Shown: in pieces, positions 46,446-58,984 of the stretch
Numbering within the stretch: the first letter of the stretch is position 1
How the letters are laid out: each line of letters starts with the position of its first letter
NCBI RefSeq assembly: GCF_018143015.1
Contig: NC_054747.1
Coordinates: 248,001-312,000 of the forward strand
Direction: 5' to 3'
Source: Lytechinus variegatus
Lineage: Eukaryota > Echinodermata > Echinoidea > Temnopleuroida > Toxopneustidae
Length of the DNA stretch: 64,000 nt
Made by a program: the position numbers and the translations under genes
Notes under the pieces: generated by a model
What the model was told of the DNA's origin: nothing
What the model saw: only the letters and a program-made list of their open reading frames with translations
The model's database searches: none

Positions 46446-47692
46446 ACACTGATTTCGTGGAAAGTCTGTAAAACCAAAATTAAGTATTACTATATCATCG
46501 TGAATCTAAATATGGTACAATTACATAAACTGAACTCTGTGAAATCATAAAATCTAAGCTGAAGACCGATCACACTGAAGATCGCCAACACGGATAGCCA
46601 CACGTGGGACAGTGTATCATTATTGCTATTATTAGTAATAAAGACCTGACGGAAGTACCTGGATCCGCTCTTATTTTGCTTATTTCACAGCAATTTTACA
46701 ATTTCTTTCAGAATCCTACATATGTCACATATCTCATATTTTTATTCATACAAATATACACTTGGTGGTCATTTTATTAGATTCTGTAAAAAGTCATTTT
46801 GAGATCGTTGCCACAACTGGCATTTATCTGTAAGTGAATATTAAAAACCTACGTTCCTATGGAAATCATCATGATAAATCCTCCTTACAATGATTTTGTC
46901 AAAAAAAGGACATTTGGGAAATACAAGACAGTTACCTGACGTCATATTCATTGAATTTCTTTGTTGCAGTTTATTACAATCACTGGTATATATGAATGCA
47001 CAATACATATGTTTATGTGAACAATTATTGCTCTACACACACATATACGTTTCTGTTTGCATGTGCGTATAAACATGCGTGTACCCTGCAAACTGGTTGT
47101 TCTTGTTTGTAACTATTAAATCTATATTTTGTTCTTTTTTTATTTTATTTTTTTTTGCTTGGCCCTCAAAGAAAAAAAGTGATTGGTTTCCTGACGGTGT
47201 TACCCAGGAAAAAGAAACGTGTAAATAATAATGATAATTGCTTTTATTTTTTTATTTCAAAAACTCTAAGGTATATTTTCCGACCACCAAATTCTTCTAA
47301 ACGTTATAATATATTAAGAATTTTAGGTTTGCATTCTTCAGTTTCTTGTATAGTTATGTGATTCTGAATGTACGCGTTTAATGTATTAGTTCTCATTTAT
47401 TTTTATTAGTTTGGCAATATTTACTCTGTTTGTTTTAAATGTTTGGTCAACGTGTTAAAGGTTTTATTCTTTTTCTTGTTGGTCTTTTATTCTTATGAAT
47501 GTGATAAAAAAAAACATTTTTTTTTAATTGAGAACGTCAATAAATTGAATTGAATTATATTTCAGAAATAAAATTCTTACTGTCCATCTCCGATGAGTGA
47601 GAACTATTTAGGACTAATCCCTCCCCCCCCAAAAAAAAAAAATATATATATATGTATACAAATATCAAATTCAAAGAGTCCAGGTAAATATA
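46446..47692. other. Intergenic or gene C 5' intron
   Basis: AT-rich sequence with no supported exon. A T-rich tract at 47130-47155 and a C8A13 tract at about 47623-47643 are the only notable features. Confidence 0.5.
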
Positions 47693-47700
47693 TGCATAAT

Positions 47701-48874
47701 CAGTGGCGTACCGTGGGTCACGGCATTGGGGGGGCACCAGCAAAAATTTTGAGTCACTTAGTGAGCGCGCGAAGCGCGCTCAATTGTCAGGTATACTGAC
47801 CTAATAGAGACATTTTAAGGAAGCACTTGTAGTCATTGTAATCATAAATAAAAATACGCATCTCAGCAATCAAATAATGCGAGCGCGAAGCGCGAGCTGA
47901 AAATTTTTGATATTCAGACCTAAAAAGGGACATTATAATCGATTTTGTAATCATGATACGTACCTGTCTCGCTAAACAATGCGAGCGCGAAGCGCGAGCC
48001 GAAATTTTTGTATTGACCCCAAACAGGGAGATCTTAAGGACTATATTTTAGAAATCCCTTAATAGTATACATATCTCCCCATAGTCATCTAATGCGAGTG
48101 CCAAGCGCTTGCTGATTTTGTTAGAATTACATCTGAACACATGAAGCACTTTGTGTAGTCATTGTAATCATGATTACCATGCGCATCTCACTAATGAAAT
48201 ATTACGAGCGCGAAGCGCGAGCTGAAAATTTAGATAATTCAGACCTGAAGCGGGGCATTCTAAGGCTTGCTTGTAGGAATTCACTAAGACCATACGTATT
48301 TCACTAACCAAATGATGCGAGCACGTAGCGCGAGCTGAAAATTTTTGATATTCAGATCAGAAAAGGGACATTTTAAGGACTGATTTTAGGAATTCACGGA
48401 GAGCAGACTTATCTCACCAATTCACTGATGTGAACGTTATCACGAACAGGAAATTTTTTAAGGAAAAGTCCTTAACATGGGACAATCATTTCAAGTAGTA
48501 ATTAAAAAAAGAAGCATATGTCACTACATAAAACAATAATATATTTGGTGTATATTGACTTGAAACGGGAGTTTTCGTACAACAGGTTTATACATCTCTC
48601 TAAACAGACAATGCGAGCACCAGGAACAATGACAAAATAGGCCCTGAGCAAATTATGTTTCATAAAGTTATGATAAAAATGTTTCCTATGTAATATAACA
48701 TAACATGATTATAATGTAATATATCATTATAATGAATAATAATTTCTTCTTCCCCACTACGTTCCTCTTCCTTTCTCCCTCTTTTTTCTCCTTTTCCCCG
48801 TTTTTTTTGGGGGGGTCAGCCAATTGGGGGGGGGGCACGTGCCCCCATGCCCCCCCCCCGTAGTTACGCCACTG
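47701..48874. mobile_element. hAT-type element with internal palindromic minisatellite
   Basis: 1174 bp, flanked by an 8-bp duplication TGCATAAT (47693-47700, 48875-48882). Tips are CAGTGGCGTA and TACGCCACTG. Inside, a unit of about 110 bp containing GCGAGCGCGAAGCGCGAGC recurs about six times with decay (47765-48340). No transposase is seen. It ends only 40 bp before the gene C acceptor at 48914. Confidence 0.85.
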
Positions 48875-48936
48875 TGCATAATGTTTGTGTTTTACATATC
48901 CAGTTTTCTTTCAGGTATTTCAAGTGACCTCTGCAG

Positions 48937-49320
48937 GGGGTCCTTACCCGTCAGAGGATAGGAAGCTCTGCCAGCAAAGCGAGGTGGATGCATGCAGGAG
49001 ACTCGGCTTCCGCAACATCTCCATGAGTGACATATTCGGTTTGTTTGTCCCTCAGAGCGGGATCGCGGATGCAGTAAATCACATGATGCCTCTAGTTGAT
49101 ACCGGGTGCTCCCGGGACCTTCTTGCTCTGATCTGCGGTGCCTATCATCCACCGTGTGACCATGAGACGGGGGAGAGGATGCCCCCATGCAGGGACGCCT
49201 GCAGGAAGATCATCAACCAGAAGTGCAAAGGACAGTTGAAGCGTTTGGGATTCCGGTCAGAGGAAGTCTTGCAATGCAGGAACTACCCTTCCAAAAGACA
49301 GGAGAGGCGATGTCTGAACG
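48937..49320 (+). CDS. Gene C: Frizzled-type cysteine-rich domain 1
   Basis: Ten cysteines in the Frizzled-CRD order: K-L-C, D-A-C-R-R-L-G-F-R-N-I-S, D-T-G-C-S, L-I-C-G-A-Y-H-P-P-C, M-P-P-C-R-D-A-C, Q-K-C, L-Q-C and R-R-C. It ends in donor AACG|gtaggt, phase 1. The acceptor cctctgcag (exon from 48937) keeps the phase 1 rule of the gene. The stronger-looking acceptor ttttctttcag would start it at 48915 in phase 0. The spacing before the third Cys is as expected for the family. Confidence 0.8.
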
Positions 49321-49599
49321 GTAGGTGGAGGTCAATTTTTTTCATAGAACCATCCTTTGTTTTTTTTCGCTCTGTATCCGCCTCTCTCTCTCTTCCTAAA
49401 ACAAAGTGCAACCCTACTTTCGCTTACCATACAACTAGTTGGGGTTTTTAGTCGTGCAAAGCCCGTGATAATTCCGTGCAAATACCATGCAGAGATCTTA
49501 CAATGTCCTTACGATTTATTAAATGACTATGATCCCACGAAAAAAAACATATTGACAGAAAAACTCAAGACATCGCTGAGCATATACTCTATAGTAATA

Positions 49600-49980
49600 A
49601 TAATAATAATAATGATAATAATAATAATAATAGCCTTTTGTTTTATAAAGCGCTTTTCCCAGAATAGCTCAAAGCGCGTTACATCATACTATTACCCCGG
49701 TCATTGGATTCATTTCAGTCAAGCACAAAAAGTGCACAATTTCCACTTCCTGGGGAGCATTCCTTGCATTCGACGCAGCCACATTATGGCGCTGGCAAAA
49801 TCAAACATGCAATATATTTCGCAACCTACCGGGTATCCGTTTAGAACTTGGGTCAAGAGTGGCAAAGTGTGGATTAATGCCCAGCAAATAGAAGGCAAGA
49901 CCGCAGTGGGATTCGAACACACGACTCTCTGTTTACAATGGGAGAGTCAGAACCACTACACCACGGCTCCTCCATTGAGG
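49600..49980 (-). mobile_element. tRNA-derived SINE, second family
   Basis: On the minus strand the head at about 49975 reads GGAGCCGTGGTGTAGTGG (A box) and GTGTTCGAATCCCAC (B box). A ~300-bp body contains GCGCTTTGAGC, and the 3' end is an (ATT)n tail at 49595-49632. The body differs from the 33- and 34-kb SINEs. It is in the intron between the first two known gene C exons. Confidence 0.8.
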
Positions 49981-50035
49981 TGGAAGACAAATATAATTGT
50001 TTTAATTTATTTGTGTACTTTTCGCTCTTTTTTAG

Positions 50036-50500
50036 ATCTCAGCAATTATCGAGAGCAAGAAAGTACCACCACCAGACCTCCAACACCCACCACTCTTATT
50101 AGCATGGCAAATGTTACATCTAATATGACAATGCCAAACACTACCTCCCATATTACCAATGCAACCACCCCAGCCACTAACACAACCACCATTGCCGTCA
50201 GACCCACGCCGGGAGAGTCCCGCGTTCCTTCTGTTATTTTCACCCTGGAGCGATCCGCATCGAACGACGGCTGGGTGCTAATCAGGGAACCGAAACCCAG
50301 CCTGACTCCCGAAGTCGACGGCTTCGAGGTCGTGTACTACAACGACCGCGGTGATGACGGCGGTGAGAGGACGGTTTATGGTCAAGACCAGATACAACTT
50401 CATTTGAACTCTGATGATGCGTACACTGTCTTGATCCGAGCCTTCAATGAAACTGACACGGGTGCTTATCAGGATGCCCGCATGGAACCCTACATTCACC
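50036..50500 (+). CDS. Gene C: N/T-rich linker plus FN3-like domain
   Basis: A 465-nt phase 1-1 exon (acceptor gctcttttttag, donor CACC|gtaaga). The first 60 residues are Thr/Pro/Asn-rich with about seven N-glycosylation sequons (N-V-T, N-M-T, N-T-T, N-A-T and others), mucin-like. The rest resembles a fibronectin type III fold: V-D-G-F-E-V-V-Y-Y and A-Y-T-V-L-I-R-A-F-N-E-T-D-T-G. The FN3 call is by pattern only. Confidence 0.7.
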
Positions 50501-51461
50501 GTAAGAATCAACATCCATTTTCCTTACGCTATATATTCATACCATTGGAAATATACTGAATATTTATCTTTTATACCGTTATCAATTCCCATATTACTTG
50601 CAGTTTTCTTGTGTGCCTCTGAATATTGTATTTCTAGATATGGGGCGCTGCTTACGTGTCTATTTCCATGACTTTAATACATTCATAGCTGCTTGAAATA
50701 GTGGACAGTCGACGTCACATCGTGACTCAAACCTAAAGCAGGATTTCAATTAAAAGCATATTAATGTTCATACATGTAAACTATTTTGATTTTCCAAATA
50801 AACCATTTGGATTTCAAATACAGATTGAAGATATTCCTACCACGGGCATAAGGTGGTAATTCACGTTCATGTATATAAATAGATTGGAATCCGTTGGACT
50901 GGGGTAAAAAAGTATCCGATGATAGGGTCGTACCCTTTTCACACCCGTTTTGAATTTATTTTAAATCTTTGAGATTTACAGTGCAGTTGTTTTGAATACA
51001 AATTACATGCAAACTGAAAACTAGGCTAATTGAAAAGACGCGGAAGTCAATCAAGGGTATCTGTGTCTGATAACAGCATTCTAATGATTTAAGTAGCCAT
51101 ACGCAGAGTAGTTTGATTTTCTTGTCTCGAGTATTAAGCTTGTTACTCCGCTAAGATAAATCAACCATGTCAACCGAGACTGTAAACTAGGCTAATGGTA
51201 TGAGATACGGACATCTTTTGAGGTTATCTGTCTCTAATACCGGAATTCCGAAAACTAGAACGATTTCTCTCTTGGTGCGATTAATTTTGTTTTGTTTTCT
51301 CTCTGTACTAGATTTATTCACGTACAGAGGTGCATATATTTAATATTGTGCCTTGGGCAAGAGCAGGTTTAAGCAGTTTCTAAGCATTGAGGCAAAAGCA
51401 GTCTGCAGGGATAATGACTACCTATTTCGGACCTGGAAGAAAAACAAAACAATGATATTGT

Positions 51462-52658
51462 TATAGGTTTTCCCGCTCAATTTCGCTAAAGAGCAACCAA
51501 AAATTCAAACTAGTCATTCAAAATCGCTATAGGGCCGCCAAAAATTCATAATGGGCATTCAGTTTGGCTATACAGCAAACTAAAGTGTAAAAACATCATT
51601 CAGATTCGCCATAGTGCACTCAAGTTAACACCGGAGGTCACGTGACTGAAGTTGTAGCGTTCAATTTCTCTATTGGGTATCCATGTTCATAACTAGTGTA
51701 TTCAATTTAGCACTGTATTTACATGACTTGTAATACATATTTAAACATTCTTCGCTCGTTTTTCCCAACCTGCAGTATGTGTGCCCCCAGTGGCCATTTA
51801 TAAAAGTGGACAATTATTATTCTTTACAGATGCTTGTAAAAAAAAGGTAAATTACATAGAAGCAGTGGCTTATTTACGAAGTTATTTTGTCATATATGAA
51901 GTATATGTATTTAGTTATTATGTCTTTTAAAGAATATAGAAGGATCAAAAAGAAGTATAAAAGGGAAGAAATCCATTGATGTCTTAGTTTTGATGAAAAC
52001 ATAATTGCTTTAAATGATTAAAGTCATATGAAAATAGATGCAAATTAAAAAAACATCAAATAAACATAAATATGAAAGAAGAAAATCACGATATTATCTA
52101 CATGCTATGATTATGTCTCTAGTCAATGCATATATCGAAGATATGGTGCAAATGACAAGAAAATATTAAGAACCCCCCCAAAAAATACAAAGATAAAAAA
52201 GACATAGGCCTATAAGGAAATGTCAGGAAATTTTCCCTCTGTTAATTTATATGCCTTTAGTCATCCGATACATTTTTTTCGGTGATTTAATTTGGACATA
52301 GTGAGCTCATAAAATGGAACAAAATATTAACATAAGTTATAAAACAAATAGAAAATATTACGTGTGCTAAATTGCATGCACAAATTGTATAATTGGATGC
52401 ACAATGGCGAAATTGAATGCTCTAACATAGCTCGAGGGGTTTCACGGGCGAACTTGGTTGCACTATGTACAAATTCGTATGCCGAGTGGCAGATTTGGTT
52501 GATCTAAAGCGATTATGAATGCCGACTGGTAAGTTTGGCTGCCCTATCTAATAAATTGAATGACCTATATATACTTTCTCATGCACTTTGTGCAAAATTG
52601 AATGACCTGTCTTTACTTTTGCATGCACTAAGTGCGAAATTGGACGGGAAAACCTATA
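51462..52658. mobile_element. Foldback element with internal short repeats
   Basis: Termini TATAGGTTTTCCCG and CGGGAAAACCTATA are perfect inverted repeats. Sub-terminal words AATTTCGC/GCGAAATT and diverged ~50-bp repeats (around TGCACTAAGTGC and AATTGAATG) continue inward on both sides. No coding potential. It occupies the long intron between gene C exons at 50500 and 53990; nothing else was recognised in that intron apart from a poly-G tract near 52940. Confidence 0.6.
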
Positions 52659-53989
52659 CTAAAGGCACCGAATAGAGTGATCAATCCGTTTTGTTTAAGT
52701 ATTGTTATTACAGTTTTTGATCTTTTTACTTCGTGCTATTTTCATAACGTACATAACATCAAACCGATTCAAACCTATAATCAAGAGATGTGACAAAAGA
52801 AAACCGTCTCTGGGACGGTTGCTTATATTTTGCCAACTTTCGTGTTTTTTTTTATTCAAAACTAGTGTGGTAACTCGACCGATTAAAATTCTCAAAAGCA
52901 TTTTATCTTCTTAACAATTCTAGTTTCATCTTCTTTACTTGGGGGGGGGGGGGCTGAAAGTTGCGTGTCAAAACCCCCTGGCCTCCCTTCATCGATCCAC
53001 CGTTGAAAGCAAAAGAACCATGCAAGGATTGTTTAAAATATAAGCACGCAGACGATCCTATTATTATTCTATCATTGAATTATAACAACAAAAAGTTACG
53101 TTTGAAATCACAGCCCGTAAACCACAGGTGACGTCGCATTAAACATCCCAGCCTTTTGACATGTTTGATTTCAAGTACGTTTTTTTTTTAAATTAAACCC
53201 ATGTACCATTGCATTTCTGTGAAAAAGTAAGATATCGCATTTTCTCAACGATTTGTCATGGGATGGGAGGGGCAGTGTATTGGTATATCGCTTTGCCCTT
53301 AATATGCGCTTAGTAACATGTTGATGTCATTACAATTTTTAAGGGAGTAAGTATTAAGAAATATATATATTTATCAACAGTAAAATTGGACATAACACGA
53401 GGCTCAAATGCAAGACCGCCTGCAATGTTTCCCAAATGATTAATCAATTATTTCTTTATAATTCCTTAAACTATTTGCATATACTGTATACATTTCCTCA
53501 GTAACATGATAAGGTGCCCTTTTTAAATGTTAATTTGTTGAGAGAGCTTTACAAAATATCAATTATTGATATCTATTTTCTTAAAATTCTACGATCTCTT
53601 TCTTCTCTTTTTCATTCATCTGTTTGTTTGTCATATTATTTTGTGGAGGCAAAATATGCCCCGTCTTTTTCCTAGTCATTTCCCCCTCTTTTATATATCA
53701 ATAATAGATTATTATTTTCTTACTCTCAAAATTCCGTAGATTGAATGTCAATCTCATTAATTGTTGTCGGAGACCAATCCAAAAAATCGTAAAAATCCAA
53801 ATCGTAAAAACAAAAAGAATTATAAATCTATTAGATTGAAAACTTCAATCCTACTCTGGATCGGTACATCTCAATCTAAGGAATGTAGAAAGTAATTCGT
53901 AAGTATTTAACTCAGTCATTTTGTTCTTTTTATCTACTTTATGATTTAGAAATTTTATCTGAAAACCTTTCCTCTCTATCTAACTACAG

Positions 53990-54226
53990 CTCACTGTGAA
54001 GAGATTACATTTTCAACGTTTCGTAGCCTGTGCAGTAACGTGCATTACCGCCACGTTCAGTATTCGAGCGGAACGGCCTTCCCCTCCCAGGCCGCTGCTG
54101 CTGGCCTCATTGCACCAGTTGAGAAGATACTGAGAACCATGGATACCAAGTGTGCCGATTTTATGAGACAATTCTTGTGCACGGTTTATGCACCGCCCTG
54201 TGTCAAGATGGGACCGCATGGACCAG
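53990..54226 (+). CDS. Gene C: Frizzled-type domain 2, first half
   Basis: A 237-nt phase 1-1 exon (acceptor ctaactacag, donor CCAG|gtaaat). It encodes H-C-E-E-I-T-F, L-C-S-N-V-H-Y-R-H-V, F-P-S-Q-A-A-A-A, K-C-A-D-F-M-R-Q-F-L-C-T-V-Y-A-P-P-C: five of the ten Frizzled cysteines and the most canonical stretch of this fold in the gene. Confidence 0.85.
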
Positions 54227-54459
54227 GTAAATTAAAATAGCAAAACAAGTACAAAATCAACAGCAATAACAAAAAGCAATGGGTTTCCAGCTTGATGTTC
54301 ATTGTTCCCTGTCTTTCGCAATTCATATTTTTTTCCTATGAGATTCTCTTCTTTTTAAATCGACATTACAAAGCGCTACCAGTTATTAGTATGTTGTTTT
54401 CCTTTTCACTATTTTTATTTTCATTATAATTGGCATTAGTATTAATATTCAAAGAGTTT

Positions 54460-55700
54460 GTTTGCAAAAGGGTTGAAATCCATTTTAGACCATTCTAGGA
54501 ATATCATCGTTTGTTTTGTTCTCCCATAATTATTGCAAGTAGGCAAAACGAGATTGACATGATAAACAACTCTATCATGTAACAATTGCATTAGTCTATA
54601 AAAGTGGATCTACAGTGCGTATCAAAAAAAGTTTACACTTTGAAAAAATCCTGTAAAATTATACATTTGTAATATCCTTAAGATTTTTCCACATTTTAAC
54701 GGATCTATTTAAGCAAATGACGATATAACTATTGAAAATATTTCCGCTTGAGTGAGCACCACTTACTTTTGAAAAGTTAATGAAAAATGATTTGCGCAGA
54801 ACTTGGAATTAGCTATGCGAATAAAAGTAAACCTTTATCACGAAGAACACGTAGAATTTAGCAAGTAAAGTTGATTTGAAGATATGTTTGACCTCTTTTA
54901 ACTTGTTTCCTTGCCCAATACACTCCGAAGAGTGCATTGCGCCCCGACCCACTCCCCCACACACCAAGGCCATCAAGACGATATTTGATTTACACTGAGC
55001 TGTGATTTACACAAAGTGAATTAGGCTTGATTTCATTTTGTTAATCATTGTCAAGCTTGGGAAAAGTGTGGAAAAACAAGTATTAAATGAAAAATTAAAT
55101 GTCAACCCACTTTAAATAAAAAAAAACTTGGTGAAAAAGTGCTGGAGATGTCTGATGTAAACTTTTGTTCCGATTCAATTATGTCATCAGATCCAGCTGA
55201 CACAAAAAGGGTAAAAGTTGTGCTTACTAAGTGTTGAAATTTCAATTTGGGTGGCAAATTTGTTTAAAAATGCTTGAATGTATTTGTTTTATCTTAATTG
55301 ACTAAAAGTGCAAGGGAAATGTTGGGAAAATGTATTGCAGGGTAAGTTTGATTTCGCCCTTTCCCCTTGACACTGCATGAAAACAAGCATTTCTGCGCAA
55401 ACAGATTTCTGCGAGCTTTACAAAAATGGACAGTGCTCAATCAAGTGTAAGATTCTGTCAAAACTTTTACTTTCATTGATAGATGAGACCCAAACCCAAG
55501 GTTGAAATGGATTAAAATGGATCTAACCCATTTTGAAAAAAAGTGATTTTATTATGTATGCTTTCTTAAAGGGAATTTGAACTTTTTTTTGTACCATCAA
55601 AATCTATACATTGAGAAAAATAAATGAATTTTATAAAAAAAAAATCGATCTAACACTTTTGCAAATTAGCTCTTCAGAAGAGTTTGCAGAAAGTGGTACT
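54460..55700. repeat. Dispersed relative of the gene A array repeat
   Basis: Edges GTTTGCAAAAGGGTTGAAAT at the left and TTTTGCAAATTAGCTCTTC on the right, with TCTATACATTGAGAAAAAT and GTACCATCAAA in reverse orientation inside, match the inverted-repeat sequence of the 1.3-kb units. The middle (from about 54612, ACAGTGCGTATCAAAAAAAG) looks like a separate mariner-type insertion. In a gene C intron. Confidence 0.5.
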
Positions 55701-56068
55701 TAACTTACTTTATACTTAGAATATTCCAAGTCATCCAAGAAAATCATGTTTTTTATTCTTCCACATTGCAATTTTCTTTAAGATGCGAAAATAAATTGTC
55801 TCGATACCTTACCATGTGAACCACGTGTACCATGTAAATGATAAATAAATAACAAAAACATATAAAATGAAATATCAAAGCATTTTGCAAGTGCGTTACT
55901 ACAAAACAATTGGTTTTAATTTTCAATTCATCCATCCCTCATTTCTTATTCATTCAGTGCCTATCCTCAGGAAAAGGTGCTCTTATTTTCTTCACCATAT
56001 TTATTGATTTTTTTAATCATTGCACTCGGGTGATTAAAATAATAATAACTGTTCTGTTACTTTTTTAG

Positions 56069-56218
56069 GACATTTGCTACCTTGTCGTGAACTTTGTCAG
56101 CGTGTCGTAGACTCGTGCAACGCCGACCCGACAGCGGAGGTTTTCAGTGAAATGGGATACCTCAACTGCAGTAATTTCCCGTCAATATTCGACGACAATG
56201 CAACTTGTTATAGTAATG
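56069..56218 (+). CDS. Gene C: Frizzled-type domain 2, second half
   Basis: A 150-nt phase 1-1 exon (acceptor cttttttag, donor AATG|gtgtgt). It encodes G-H-L-L-P-C-R-E-L-C-Q-R-V-V-D-S-C, L-N-C-S-N-F-P and A-T-C: the last five Frizzled cysteines, completing the domain begun at 53990. Confidence 0.85.
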
Positions 56219-56609
56219 GTGTGTAAATGAGCTTCACTACCCCCTGCAATATGTTGTCTTTCTATCTCATCCCTTTGAAAAATTAATGTGTGATTTGTTA
56301 ACTTGATTACTCATTTTTTTTTCGAAATGCATCATGTTATAGGATATATTTTACGATGCATTATTGATGTACGTTATCCTTCTTCATTTTTTCCTCATTG
56401 ACGAAAATAAAGCAAGGATTAAATCGATTAAATACACTCCTTTACCGCACCATCGTTTTCAACTTACTGTTCAGTGGTCGATCAAGGGAGCTGGGGGCCG
56501 ACCAACAGGGCTACCCGTGCATATAAGTGCGGTAGTTTTATGTAAATTGACAATAGAAATATTAGGTGAGTGGGGGGACATAATCAGTAGCCTATTTTGC
56601 ATACTGCCT

Positions 56610-56773
56610 AGAATGGGAATATAGCTGTTTTCTGAAATTAAGCGAAACTTTAAAATGTCATAAATTTATTAATTTAACATCCGATTTTGATGACATTTTC
56701 AGTGTTATGCTTGTTGGATTTTTCTCATTTTTATTCAAATCAACTTTTTGTTTTTGTGAACTTGCCTTTTAAA
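56610..56773. mobile_element. Half copy of the palindromic TTAA-flanked MITE
   Basis: It carries ACATCCGATTTTGATGACAT and the right-hand tip GAACTTGCCTTTTAAA, but no left arm. In the intron before the gene C Ig exons. Confidence 0.6.
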
Positions 56774-56885
56774 GTGACATTTTCGGTAGTAGTAATTGTA
56801 AAAGTAATAGTAGCGCAAATAACGTTAATGTAAATAATGAATAATAATATCCCATTATATTCTAATAATCACCGCCTGATAACAG

Positions 56886-57038
56886 AAGTTGAGATCTCAC
56901 TGTGGCCTGTTGTTGCCGGAAAGGGTCACGTGATCAGAGACGAGGGTTCAAATATCACCGCTTTCTGCTCGGCCAGCTGTGAGAACTGCTCTCGACCTCA
57001 GTGGCACGATCCTAACGGCAGAGAAATCACTGAAGACG
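56886..57038 (+). CDS. Gene C: Ig domain, first half
   Basis: A 153-nt phase 1-1 exon (acceptor gataacag, donor GACG|gtacgt). It encodes E-V-E-I-S-L-W-P-V, D-E-G-S-N-I-T-A-F-C (B-strand Cys), then C-E-N-C (an extra pair) and P-Q-W-H-D (C-strand Trp). The second core Cys is in the next exon. Confidence 0.75.
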
Positions 57039-57724
57039 GTACGTTCCTTATTGATGTTACTTGTTTATGATTACACATCGATTGTTTATTAAACTATCAT
57101 TACCGCCATTATTATCATCATTGTAATAATTGATTACATCATGTCGATTAAACAAACCAACAAAAATATGGACTTACATGTATATAAACAATGATATTAT
57201 AAATTAACAAATATTGAGTAAAATTTTACTTTCCCCAAATGAATGATGGCTCTGCACTCTTCCAATTAAAAAAAAATAAATGGATCGGGCTTGCTCTTTT
57301 CATTCTATACATGTAGCTTGCCATTATTACAATTTTATTGAAATTGACTTGACATGCATCTTAAGATATACTGGACTACAGGTATACGGTCTCTGCTCTT
57401 AGACATACTGATAATTTTTTGTTCTCAATCTTCCTCACCTTTTCCAGTTTGTTGCCTTCCATAACTTTTTCTTGAACATACACTCATACGTTCATACACA
57501 CACCCCCATTCACATGCAAACAGACACACACACACATGCACACATTCAGGATTCTGACTCTCTCCACTACGTGTGTCTATTTACTGTTCTCAGTCTCTCT
57601 ATTTTCTTATGTTCCTTAAACTTCGTTACTCCCTTAAACCGCGTTTCAGTTACACACTTTGCTTTATACAAGTATACAACTTTCTCTAATTATACCCCCC
57701 CCCCTATCTCCCCCTCTCTATATA

Positions 57725-57803
57725 CAGTGCGTCCCAGAAAAGAATAATAAGGATTGTAGAATTGGTCTCTGAAAACGGGTTTCTTTTTTACTGGGACGCA
57801 TTG
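57725..57803. mobile_element. Tc1/mariner-type mini-MITE
   Basis: 79 bp with tips CAGTGCGTCCCAG and CTGGGACGCATTG flanked by TA on each side. It is too small to encode anything. Confidence 0.75.
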
Positions 57804-57928
57804 TATACATTTGTCAATAATTATAAATTACATAAGCGCTAAATCAAATAAACGGATTGAGATAATATTTGCGACAATAATTGGCCCTTTCTTCTTCTTT
57901 TCCTTTCCGTGTATTGTGTCATCAATAG

Positions 57929-58078
57929 GAATAGAAAACACCATCAAGGATGTATACACCACCAATGTTGGTACCTTCACTTCTATGTTGACGATAACAT
58001 CACTGAATTCTTCATGGGTTGGCGAGTATATATGTTGGTTCAAAAATCAAGAGAAAACGATTTCCGTTCAACTATTCG
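57929..58078 (+). CDS. Gene C: Ig domain, second half
   Basis: A 150-nt phase 1-1 exon (acceptor atcaatag, donor TTCG|gtacga). It encodes S-M-L-T-I-T-S-L-N-S-S-W-V-G-E-Y-I-C-W-F: the E strand and the F strand with second core Cys, completing the domain from 56886. Confidence 0.75.
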
Positions 58079-58584
58079 GTACGAATTATTTTTCAACTTT
58101 TACTTTCAAACCGGAGAGAGAGAAAAAGTAGCAATCTAGTTGATTTTGTTTGTATTTTTGAATTAATATAAATGGAACTGAAGATCGTCTGGTAATATTT
58201 GCAATATAAACGTTATTTTTATACACATAATCAATTTGTATGATTGTATGAAAAATAATGTCGATTGAGATAATAAAACAAATAATGTTAAAGCTATTTG
58301 ACCAAAACAGCTTACTTTTTACTTTTTTACTTTTTCTGTACCCTGTTAGAAAATTTATAATGAAATAAAAAAAATCCTGCAGCATAGTCTCAAGAAAACC
58401 TGTAATCTTACCAGATTGCGTAATCTTACAGGAAATTGGTATTTGGTGTATGGAACCTTACACATTTCCTTAAATAAAACACAATGTTGTCCTTTTAAAC
58501 AAACCTGTTGAGTTACTTTGGAGAAAAATTCTTATTTCGTGAATTTACAAAATGATTCAGTTATTGCTTTTTGCAAAATCTTTT

Positions 58585-58640
58585 TTCTTTAAAATCAGTT
58601 TTTTTAGAGTTGGTCTGACATGCACTTACATAATGTAAGC
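58585..58640. mobile_element. Fragment related to the 212-977 piggyBac MITE
   Basis: GGTCTGACATGCACTTACAT and neighbouring bases match the interior of the element at about 780-803. No termini are present. Confidence 0.5.
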
Positions 58641-58744
58641 CATTGGAATCCACTTTATAAATTATATGGAGCTGTTCCTTAGGCCTTTTGAAAAAAAACC
58701 CTCACATCCAGAATATATTTTTTTTATTTTTGCTTTTGAATCAG

Positions 58745-58984
58745 GGATGCCAACGTCATCACCATCTGAAAGCAATGGCACGCTAAATCAGTCATCGACT
58801 TCAAATGTAACGGTAGTGACTAATGAGACAATGGTATACAATGCCACAATGATGTACAACGTCACTACGACTCAAACACAAAACGTCACAATGGTTTATA
58901 ACGTAACATCCCAACCTACACCGTACTTCATGAATGACACGTCACACAACGTCACAATGATGATAAATTACACCACGGCATCAG
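58745..58984 (+). CDS. Gene C: Asn/Thr-rich glycosylated linker
   Basis: A 240-nt phase 1-1 exon (acceptor ttgaatcag, donor TCAG|gtacga). Low complexity with about ten N-x-T sequons and a recurring M-V-Y-N-x-T / M-M-Y-N-V-T unit, plus Q-N-V-T-M-V-Y-N-V-T. It should be a heavily glycosylated stalk. Confidence 0.7.

Noticed and set aside
47765-48340. Regularly spaced palindromic repeats resembling a CRISPR array
   Set aside because: They lie inside a hAT element with an 8-bp target duplication, in an animal genome, and the 'spacers' are diverged copies of each other.
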